A stretch of DNA of 12,185 nucleotides, taken from the NCBI GenBank assembly GCA_944364705.1, contig CALVWH010000067.1, forward strand, positions 1 through 12,185, written 5' to 3'. The notes beneath the pieces were generated by a model. It was not told the origin of the DNA, did not search any database, and saw nothing but the letters and a program-made list of their open reading frames with translations. A program made the position numbers and the translations under genes. The stretch is from an uncultured Bacilli bacterium. GTDB taxonomy: Bacteria; Bacillota_I; Bacilli_A; RF39; UBA660. Positions 1 to 6,061 of this stretch are shown one piece after another. Within the stretch, counting starts at the first letter, position 1, and the number at the start of each line of letters is the position of its first letter.

Positions 1-701
1 AACGCTTCTTCAAAAAATTTGACAACTCCTTGATTTTTACTAACTCCCCCTTGAAAAACAACCGGAGATGCAATTTTCTTTCCTTTTCCTACATTACATA
101 AATAATTGTTCACAATGCTTTTACAAAGACCTGCGACAATGTCTTCTTTTTTATATCCTACTTGAGCTTTATGTACTAAGTCGGATTCTGCAAAAACGGT
201 ACAGCGCGAAGCAATTTTAACTGGATTTTTGCTTTGCAAAGCCATTTTTCCAAAATCTTCAATCGAAACATCCAATCGTTTGGCTTGACTCGATAGAAAA
301 GCTCCCGTTCCTGCTGCACAAAGAGTATTCATAGCATAATCGGTAACAACCCCTTGATTTAATAAAATAATTTTTGAATCTTGACCTCCGATTTCTAAAA
401 TTGTTCGAACGTCTGGATAAAAGTTTAATGTTCCAATCGCATGAGCCGTAATTTCATTTTTAACTTGATTGGCATCGACCATAAGCCCAACCAAATGTCT
501 AGCACTTCCCGTCGTTCCAATTCCTTTGATCACATATTCTTTTTGTTTTGGTTTTAAGCTTTCCAATACTTGGCAAGCCGCTTTCACTGGATTTCCTTCT
601 GTCCAAAGATACGTAGAAGCTAAAATTTGATTGTTTTCATCAATGACAACTCCTTTGGTAGAAATGGATCCAATATCTAATCCTACATAAGCATCTTTCA
701 A
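1..701 (-). CDS. BadF/HgdC-type acyl-CoA dehydratase activase-like ATPase (partial)
   Basis: This gene is cut at its 3' end by the window edge; 233 codons are visible. It belongs to the ASKHA-fold BadF/BadG/BcrA/BcrD/HgdC family. These ATPases bind a [4Fe-4S] cluster at a dimer interface and use ATP hydrolysis to inject low-potential electrons into a partner Fe-S enzyme. Visible motifs are the first phosphate loop GLDIGSISTKG (about residues 7-17), EIGGQDSK (103-110), CAAGTGAF (128-135), SRCTVFAESD (165-174) and FQGGVSKN (216-223). C128 and C167 match the two cluster-ligand cysteines of HgdC. The likely start is TTG at 701-699, because an in-frame stop lies about ten codons upstream and the purine-rich GGAAAGGAAG sits just before it. 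The TTG overlaps the TGA stop of the upstream gene (TTGA), suggesting translational coupling. Only the last few dozen residues are probably missing. The substrate is unknown. Confidence 0.9.
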   Translation of the reverse strand, partial: MKDAYVGLDIGSISTKGVVIDENNQILASTYLWTEGNPVKAACQVLESLKPKQKEYVIKGIGTTGSARHLVGLMVDANQVKNEITAHAIGTLNFYPDVRTILEIGGQDSKIILLNQGVVTDYAMNTLCAAGTGAFLSSQAKRLDVSIEDFGKMALQSKNPVKIASRCTVFAESDLVHKAQVGYKKEDIVAGLCKSIVNNYLCNVGKGKKIASPVVFQGGVSKNQGVVKFFEEA

Positions 702-1777
702 GACTTTCTCTTCCTTTCCATGAGATCATAAAAAGCTTCAATTCTTGTTTGCATTCCCACTTCACTTGTTTCCGAATCAAATGAAAAATATAAAATAGGA
801 ACTCCATATTCTTTTGCGATACGATCAATGATGGGCATCACTCCAATTTCTGGTGTGCAGAAAGAAGATTTGATATGAATGATTCCATCGTATTTTTTTT
901 GACATAGTTCTAATGTTCTTGCTACATTATCGGCTGCATCAGCACCAAGGGGATAATGAACATATTGTTTTATTTTTTTCATTTCTTTTTTCATCACTCT
1001 ACTTTTTTCAAACAGTAAATAATGAACATTGGTATATCGTTTGATAGAAATTCCATAACTTGCTAACATCAATTCTAATTGATAATTCGCAAATGGTTCC
1101 ATAATGGTATAAAGTTCGCCAATAATTCCAATTCGAAGAGGATTTTGTACTTTTCGGTATGGTATTTTTTTGAATTTCTTTTGGTATTTTTTATATTTCA
1201 AGTATAAAGAAATATATCCTTTGGTCTTTGCAAACGAAGATAACATTTTTTCTTTTAAGGCAAGAAAACTTCCTTTTTCTTCTTCAAATCCGATATATTT
1301 TCGAATATAATGATCGATATGATCCATATATTTAACCATTTTACTTGCGATAAAGGTATGATAAATCAGTTTTATCCAAGAAAGTTTTGGATTGATTTGT
1401 TTTAAATCTTGGTAAATTTTTTTTACATTTTCTTTTCCTTTGGAAACAAGGTTAATATAGGTAAAGGAATATCCTAAATCTTTTAGAATTTGCATTTGTA
1501 ATTCAAAATAATAACCATACCGACATCCACCTCCGGCTTGAATTAAAACATTTGCACCCATTTCTAAACATTCTAAAAAAGTTCCTAACGTGTATTTAAA
1601 AGGCATACAAACAAAATCTGGAGAATATTTACATCCTAGTTCTAAAGTTTTATTGGTAATCTTTGGTGCTTTTAAAATTTTTACTTTACTAATATGGGAT
1701 AATAGATACTGTGCTGGAACTTGGTAGTCTCCCATTTGTGGGAAACAAACAACCAAATGTTTATCTTTGCAGTTCAA
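698..1777 (-). CDS. COG3581-like activase-associated protein (HgdB-like Fe-S fold)
   Basis: This 359-residue protein resembles the COG3581 portion of the large 'CoA-substrate-specific enzyme activase' proteins of Clostridia, which are distantly related to the HgdB subunit of 2-hydroxyacyl-CoA dehydratases. It shows CMPFKYTLG (C57), QAGGGCRYGYY (C85) and SSFCTPEIG (C307), three well-spaced cysteines that could ligate an Fe-S cluster, and ends with GMQTRIEAFYDLM. The downstream neighbour is the ATPase activase and the upstream one is a paralogue, so the three very likely form one complex. The start is uncertain: the longest frame begins with TTG at 1777, two codons after an in-frame TAG, and no convincing ribosome binding site is visible. 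TTG at 1756 is an alternative. The gene overlaps the preceding gene by 17 bases and ends in TGA, the only TGA stop in the window. No reaction can be assigned. Confidence 0.8.
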   Translation of the reverse strand: MNCKDKHLVVCFPQMGDYQVPAQYLLSHISKVKILKAPKITNKTLELGCKYSPDFVCMPFKYTLGTFLECLEMGANVLIQAGGGCRYGYYFELQMQILKDLGYSFTYINLVSKGKENVKKIYQDLKQINPKLSWIKLIYHTFIASKMVKYMDHIDHYIRKYIGFEEEKGSFLALKEKMLSSFAKTKGYISLYLKYKKYQKKFKKIPYRKVQNPLRIGIIGELYTIMEPFANYQLELMLASYGISIKRYTNVHYLLFEKSRVMKKEMKKIKQYVHYPLGADAADNVARTLELCQKKYDGIIHIKSSFCTPEIGVMPIIDRIAKEYGVPILYFSFDSETSEVGMQTRIEAFYDLMERKRKS

Positions 1778-2663
1778 GAATATCTAAAAAACTTTCTATT
1801 CTGGTATCCATTCCAGCAAAGGCATCACTATCATCCATAATTAAATTTAAATAAGGAAACGATTCTTTTCTCATCGCAAGTTCATTAACCAGAGAATCCA
1901 GTCCACAAGGAAAGGTCGTAAGAAAGATTATCCCATCAATTTTATTTTTTAAAAACATTAAAGCTCCCATATTTTTTCTACTTTCATACCAATAAAGATT
2001 TTTTGATAGATTTTGTGATTGTTTTAGCATCTCTTCTTCTTCAAAAGCATCGCTATATAAAACAGAAAATCCTCGCTTCTTTACTTTTTTCGCCACCATT
2101 TCTCCAAGAAAGGGATCGTATAAATTATAAGGATGAGAAAGAAGCAATATTTTTTTCTTTTCTTTTTCTAAAAGATTTTTATTTCTTTTTATTTTTTTTC
2201 TTTTTCTTTCTTTCTCTTTTTCTTTTGCTTCTTGATAAGCAATCTTACATTCTTCTTCTTTTTTCCCTAATTGTTTTCCAATTTTCATAAACCCTTTTTC
2301 TTCGGTTTCTTTTTTTAACTCATTGATGTTATAGGAAAGAAAAGATGCAGAAAATATATTTTTCGCAAGATCATAGAGTAATAAAAAGTTTGTACATGTT
2401 TGATTATCGATTCCAAAATTATCGATTCGTGGTAAAAGAATATAATCTACCTGATTTTGTAAATACGCAATATGTCCTAAGGTAATTTTTAAGGAAAAAC
2501 ACATTTCTGAAGTGGCATAGGAATTTCCTAAGCGAATAATTTCTTTATTGGTTGGAATGCTTTCTTTTACATTCAACCCTAATTTTTCCAAGTAACATTT
2601 CCAAAGATAGCCATATTCTTCATAAAATAGACCTCTTGGTATTCCAATTGTCGTCTTTGTCAT
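1761..2663 (-). CDS. DUF2229/COG3580-like activase-associated protein
   Basis: This 300-residue protein begins TIGIPRGLFYEEYGYLWK, the characteristic opening of DUF2229 (PF09989). That domain is normally fused to a BadF-type activase in large clostridial proteins; here it stands alone. Three cysteines sit in conserved-looking contexts: SEMCFSLKITLGH (C55), DNQTCTNF (C90) and FPCGLDSLVNE (C253). The C-terminal DDSDAFAGMDTRIESFLDIL mirrors the end of the downstream gene product, so the two look like diverged paralogues. A Lys/Glu-rich stretch (about residues 144-172) separates an N-terminal and a C-terminal half. ATG at 2663 is supported by AGGTGAT at 2667-2673, three bases upstream. It is the first gene of the minus-strand operon and has its own promoter. 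The biochemical role of this family is unsettled; a part in an ATP-driven Fe-S electron-transfer complex is inference. Confidence 0.85.
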   Translation of the reverse strand: MTKTTIGIPRGLFYEEYGYLWKCYLEKLGLNVKESIPTNKEIIRLGNSYATSEMCFSLKITLGHIAYLQNQVDYILLPRIDNFGIDNQTCTNFLLLYDLAKNIFSASFLSYNINELKKETEEKGFMKIGKQLGKKEEECKIAYQEAKEKEKERKRKKIKRNKNLLEKEKKKILLLSHPYNLYDPFLGEMVAKKVKKRGFSVLYSDAFEEEEMLKQSQNLSKNLYWYESRKNMGALMFLKNKIDGIIFLTTFPCGLDSLVNELAMRKESFPYLNLIMDDSDAFAGMDTRIESFLDILELQR

Positions 2664-2700
2664 GTCATCACCTAACGTATTTTATGAATAGGAAAAAAAG

Positions 2701-2729
2701 ATTATGTATAAATCGTGATATCTTTTCAA
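2701..2729 (-). promoter_or_regulatory. sigma-A-like promoter of the activase operon
   Basis: On the minus strand TTGAAA (2724-2729) and CATAAT (2701-2706) are separated by exactly 17 bases. The start of transcription would fall near 2694, about 30 bases upstream of the ATG at 2663. The position directly ahead of the first gene of a three-gene operon supports it. Confidence 0.6.
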
Positions 2730-2768
2730 CACTATAAATAGAAAAAAGATGTATTTATGAAAAAATTA

Positions 2769-2777
2769 TGATATAAT
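2769..2777 (+). promoter_or_regulatory. extended -10 promoter of the FemX-like gene
   Basis: TGATATAAT is a perfect TATAAT preceded by a TG one base upstream, the extended -10 form. No good -35 hexamer is visible at the right distance, as often seen with extended -10 promoters. It lies about 60 bases before the plus-strand ATG at 2836 and diverges from the minus-strand promoter at 2701-2729. Confidence 0.6.
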
Positions 2778-2820
2778 GATGAGGGTGAGTTTGTTTTTGT
2801 CAAACCCTTTTTCTCTCATC
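2778..2820 (+). promoter_or_regulatory. hairpin in the leader of the FemX-like gene
   Basis: Right after the -10 box the leader can fold. GATGAG (2778-2783) pairs with CTCATC (2815-2820), and inside it GTTTG (2789-2793) pairs with CAAAC (2801-2805). In an alternative fold GGG (2783-2785) pairs with CCC (2805-2807), followed by TTTTT (2808-2812), which resembles a weak intrinsic terminator or attenuator. The ribosome binding site AAGGAG at 2824-2829 lies just outside. The fold is visible; a regulatory role is inference. Confidence 0.35.
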
Positions 2821-2835
2821 AGAAAGGAGTAACCT

Positions 2836-4083
2836 ATGTATATCAAAGAGTTATCCAAAGAAGAATTTCAAAATTTTACGAATAATTTTGTACAGTCTTC
2901 GATTTATCAAAGTGCAGAATATGCGATGGTTATGAATAACCAAGGATTTCAAACCATGTTTTTAGGTCTAATTGACGAACAAAACCATATTCTGGCTGCT
3001 ACTTTACTCTTAGTAGAAAAAAAGCATGGTTTTAAGTACGCATATGCTCCAAAAGGATTTTTACTCGATTATACAAATGCTTCTCTCTTTGAAACGTTTA
3101 CAACAACCATAAAAAAGTATTTAGGAAAAAAAGATATTATTGCGGTAAAATTATGTCCCATGATTATTAAAACAATCTATGACACAAAAAATAATTTAAA
3201 AAGTGAAAATCAACGATATCAACAAATTTTTGATACGTTTAAAAGATTAGGATATTTTCATTTAGGATATAATAATAATTTTGAAGCTTTAAAACCAAGG
3301 TATGAAGGAATTTTAGATATTGGAATTCCTTATTATCAAATTTTTAACAATTTAGCTCGAAGCTATAAAAATAAAGTTCGTAGTAGTATTGCCAAAGGAG
3401 TTCAAATTTTTCGTGGAAATGAATATAACTTAGAAAATCTTTATTCCCAAACACAAAATAAATACTCAAAAAAATTAAAATATTTTGAAGATTGTTATCA
3501 ATTTTTTGGAAATAAGTTAGAATATTATTATACAAAATTAGATACGGAAAAATACTTACAAAAAATTCAAAATGAATATCAAATAGAAGAACAAAAAAAT
3601 AGACAATTAAATCAGTTTATTCTAGAAAATAAAAATAAAAATACCGAAGGAATGATTAAAAAGAAATTAAAAGCAGATCAAAGATTAGATTTTTGTAAAA
3701 AAGCTTTGGTAAAAGCAACCAATATATTAAAAGAAAATCCAAATGGTGTAATTACGTCTGCTGTTTTAACCATTAAAAATCGTGATACGGTATATCTTTT
3801 TGTCGATGGTCATGATCGAAATTTTAAAGAATTTAACTCAAAACATTTACTTCTTTGGACTCTGATTGAAAAATATAACAAACAAGGATTTAAATATTTC
3901 AATTTAGGAGGAATGACCAATATTTTAGATAAAAATAACAAATATCAAGGTCTTAATGATTTTAAATTAAACTTCGGATGTAAATGTTATGAATACATGG
4001 GTGATTTTGAGTTAATTACCAACAGTGGACTTTATTTGATGTATCGAAATTCTGGTCCTATTCGTAATATTTTAAGAAGATAA
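2836..4083 (+). CDS. FemX/FemAB-type peptidoglycan bridge aminoacyltransferase
   Basis: This 415-residue protein fits the FemABX family (PF02388), cytoplasmic enzymes that transfer an amino acid from aminoacyl-tRNA to the third-position side chain of lipid II to build the peptidoglycan cross-bridge. Seen: an N-terminal GNAT-like half with YAPKGFLLDY (70-79), SYKNKVRSSIAKG (176-188) typical of the tRNA/lipid II-binding family core, a charged helical stretch likely forming the family's coiled-coil arm (about 235-300), and a second GNAT half ending in FNLGGMT (355-361) and GLNDFKLNFG (372-381), the family's signature 'G-x-x-x-F-K-x-x-F-G'. Length matches the family. There is no signal peptide. 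The start ATG is backed by AAGGAG six bases upstream. It is the only plus-strand gene, stands alone and ends at its own terminator. The amino acid transferred cannot be told from sequence. It appears especially rich in AAA and AAT codons. Confidence 0.88.
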   Translation: MYIKELSKEEFQNFTNNFVQSSIYQSAEYAMVMNNQGFQTMFLGLIDEQNHILAATLLLVEKKHGFKYAYAPKGFLLDYTNASLFETFTTTIKKYLGKKDIIAVKLCPMIIKTIYDTKNNLKSENQRYQQIFDTFKRLGYFHLGYNNNFEALKPRYEGILDIGIPYYQIFNNLARSYKNKVRSSIAKGVQIFRGNEYNLENLYSQTQNKYSKKLKYFEDCYQFFGNKLEYYYTKLDTEKYLQKIQNEYQIEEQKNRQLNQFILENKNKNTEGMIKKKLKADQRLDFCKKALVKATNILKENPNGVITSAVLTIKNRDTVYLFVDGHDRNFKEFNSKHLLLWTLIEKYNKQGFKYFNLGGMTNILDKNNKYQGLNDFKLNFGCKCYEYMGDFELITNSGLYLMYRNSGPIRNILRR

Positions 4084-4106
4084 ATTCCTTTGGGAATTTT
4101 TTTTTT
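4082..4106 (+). terminator. intrinsic terminator of the FemX-like gene
   Basis: AAATTCC (4082-4088) and GGAATTT (4093-4099) form a 7-bp stem around a TTTG loop, and the T-run continues to 4106. The stem begins inside the TAA stop codon (4081-4083). Confidence 0.8.
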
Positions 4107-4107
4107 G

Positions 4108-4134
4108 AAAAAAAAAGAGAAGTTATCTTCTCTT
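4108..4134 (-). terminator. intrinsic terminator of the M23 hydrolase gene
   Basis: On the minus strand AAGAGAAG (4134-4127), loop ATAA and CTTCTCTT (4122-4115) make an 8-bp stem followed by a T-run (A-run 4108-4114 on the plus strand). The first arm overlaps the TAA stop codon at 4133-4135. It faces the plus-strand terminator, so the pair insulates the two convergent units. Confidence 0.85.
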
Positions 4135-5365
4135 ATCTTCCACTGAAATATCCTCCCGTTGATGGAAAATTAACTTTGTTTCTTGGATTAAATGTATGAG
4201 CTAAATACGTATCGTAGTCATAATAATCAGAATAATACAATCCATTTGCTAGGGAAAAATGTAAATGTGCTCCAGTTGAACATCCATCCCACCATTCAAC
4301 GCTTGGATCTCCACCAGAAGTAGCAATCATAGTATTTGTGGTTACTTGTTGTCCAACGCTTACATTAATGCTTCTTAAATGTAGATATCCAGACGTATAG
4401 GTTTTTCCATTGATATTATGATAAATAAATACTTGATTTCCACCACAACTTGCTCGTCTTACAATAGCTCCAACTCTTCCATTTGCCGTAGGATAAACTG
4501 GAGTCCCTCCAGAAACACCAATGTCAATTCCGTTATGGAAACGGACACCTCCTAACGTTGGATGTGGTCTGCCACTGTTATATTCACTGGTAATGGTTCC
4601 ATGAGTAATTGGTCTTATAAATCCAGTATCAGATATAATGCCTCCACCTCCACTAGATGGTGGATTTTTTCTTTGGAAACAAGCACTTGCAGTTTCGTTA
4701 TCCCGACAACCATCGTTTTCTAACTTTTGAATCGATGCTTTTGCCGTTTTGATTTGAGAAGCTAAATCCTGTTCCCCTTCTCCTAAATCACTCATTTTTT
4801 GTCCTAATTTTACACGTTCTAATTCTAATTGTTGCTGTTTCTGCATAGCTTCTTCTTGTTTTTTCTGTAATTCTGCTGTTTTCTTTTTGTTGGTTTCAAT
4901 TAATTGATTATATTCTTCAATTAACTTATCATTATAGTCTACTACTTGCTCAGAAACTGCCACACGGTATATAAAATCGGTAAAGTCTTTGGCTCCGAAA
5001 ATATATTCCATATAAGTAGATTCTCCATTCGATACTTGTACAAAGTTGATTAATTTTTTTATTTCTTCTTCTTTTTTCTCAATATCGTCATTTAATTTAT
5101 TAATTTCTTCTCCTAAATCTTTTATTTCGGTATTTAAAGAAGTAATTTCATTTTTAATGGTTTCAATATTTTGCTCTGTTTGGGCAATTTGTTCTTCGGT
5201 TAAAGCTTGTGCATTTTGATTTTCTTCTAATTGTTTTTCCAAAGAAGCAAGTTCTTTTTTCAAAGTCCCTAATGTTTTTTCAGCAGCATATGGTCGAAGA
5301 TTAACAGAGAAAGTGCACAGATAAATCAAACAAATACAAATAACAATATCTCGTAATTTTTTCAT
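4133..5365 (-). CDS. secreted coiled-coil M23 (LytM-type) peptidoglycan endopeptidase
   Basis: This 410-residue protein has a positively charged N-terminus and hydrophobic segment (about 4-20) followed by RPYAAEK, a likely signal peptidase I site near residue 27-28. A long Glu/Lys/Gln-rich coiled coil follows (about 29-215), broken by a less charged region (105-140). After a Gly/Ser linker (about 235-245) comes the M23 zinc peptidase domain (about 250-395). The zinc ligands are visible: H277 and D281 in FHNGID and H369 in GAHLHF. H329 (GYLHL) and H367 are the expected catalytic histidines, so the enzyme should be active. The architecture resembles EnvC and other division hydrolases controlled by FtsEX. 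Four exported cysteines (C220, C229, C307, C362) are unusual. ATG at 5365 is preceded by AGGAGG (5371-5376), which overlaps the stop of the ygjP-like gene, so the two are co-transcribed. Confidence 0.92.
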   Translation of the reverse strand: MKKLRDIVICICLIYLCTFSVNLRPYAAEKTLGTLKKELASLEKQLEENQNAQALTEEQIAQTEQNIETIKNEITSLNTEIKDLGEEINKLNDDIEKKEEEIKKLINFVQVSNGESTYMEYIFGAKDFTDFIYRVAVSEQVVDYNDKLIEEYNQLIETNKKKTAELQKKQEEAMQKQQQLELERVKLGQKMSDLGEGEQDLASQIKTAKASIQKLENDGCRDNETASACFQRKNPPSSGGGGIISDTGFIRPITHGTITSEYNSGRPHPTLGGVRFHNGIDIGVSGGTPVYPTANGRVGAIVRRASCGGNQVFIYHNINGKTYTSGYLHLRSINVSVGQQVTTNTMIATSGGDPSVEWWDGCSTGAHLHFSLANGLYYSDYYDYDTYLAHTFNPRNKVNFPSTGGYFSGR

Positions 5366-5374
5366 AATAACCTC

Positions 5375-6010
5375 CTATTCTTTTAAAGCTTTGCGTATAT
5401 TTTTATAATTTGGATAATAAAAACCAACGGTTTCCCAAAAACTTTTGGAATGATCAAAATGAACGAAATGAGAAAGTTCGTGAACAATAACATAATCTAA
5501 TGCATCTGGTATTTCTCTTAACAGTTCCGCATTTAATGTTACGGTATTGTTTTTTCGATTACAAACACCCCATCTTGTCTTCATCGAGCGAATTCTAAGT
5601 TTTGGATATGGAATATTTTCTTTAAATTTCTTGTACCAAAAATCTAATCTTTCTTGAAATAAGTTTTTTCGATAATCGATTAAATAACGATCTAACATTT
5701 TTTGATCTTTTGTATAAATTCGGTGATCTTGCATACTTACATTTTCACAAAGCGATAAATAAATGATTTGGTATTCTTCTCCTAAAAAAAGAAAACGATC
5801 TTTTTTTAAAAGTTCCTCTTCTTTTCTTAAAATCATTTTCGCAATTGCTTCTTGATTTTCCATGATTAATTTTTTTATATAAAGCTTTGTTGCAAGATAA
5901 TTTGTTGTAATTACAATATGTAAATCATCATTAATTCGAAAATATGTATTTTTGTTTTTCTTTTTGATAATATCGACTGGATAAGATCGATTTTGAATTT
6001 GAATCTCCAC
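5375..6010 (-). CDS. YgjP-type (DUF45) zinc metallopeptidase-like protein
   Basis: The 211-residue product matches the YgjP/DUF45 family (PF01863), small cytoplasmic proteins with a gluzincin-type active site whose substrates are mostly unknown. The C-terminal region shows MKTRWGVC, LNAELLREIP and the zinc motif HELSHFVHFDHSKSFW, with HExxH plus a third histidine a few residues on. Most relatives have a WGSC motif; here it reads WGVC. The frame stays open to a TTG at 6058, but that TTG is the -35 box of the promoter, so translation must begin later. GTG at 6010 is preceded at five bases by AGAGGTGG, the best ribosome binding site. The gene ends nine bases before the M23 gene. Peptidase activity is inferred from the motif only. 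Confidence 0.85.
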   Translation of the reverse strand: MEIQIQNRSYPVDIIKKKNKNTYFRINDDLHIVITTNYLATKLYIKKLIMENQEAIAKMILRKEEELLKKDRFLFLGEEYQIIYLSLCENVSMQDHRIYTKDQKMLDRYLIDYRKNLFQERLDFWYKKFKENIPYPKLRIRSMKTRWGVCNRKNNTVTLNAELLREIPDALDYVIVHELSHFVHFDHSKSFWETVGFYYPNYKNIRKALKE

Positions 6011-6029
6011 CAAACCCACCTCTATTATC

Positions 6030-6058
6030 AGTATAATATATTTTCCATTTTTTTTCAA
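6030..6058 (-). promoter_or_regulatory. sigma-A-like promoter for the ygjP-like and M23 genes
   Basis: TTGAAA (6053-6058) and TATACT (6030-6035) on the minus strand are separated by 17 bases. Transcription would start near 6023, giving a leader of only about a dozen bases before GTG 6010. The promoter sits directly after the PBP stop codon (6062-6064), with no terminator between, so read-through from mraZ is also possible. Confidence 0.65.
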
Positions 6059-6061
6059 GAG

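Noticed and set aside
2003..2290. Plus-strand open frame of 95 codons inside the DUF2229-like gene
   Set aside because: Its product is mostly Phe and Leu, the mirror of the Lys/Glu homopurine tract on the coding strand; no ribosome binding site or family resemblance.
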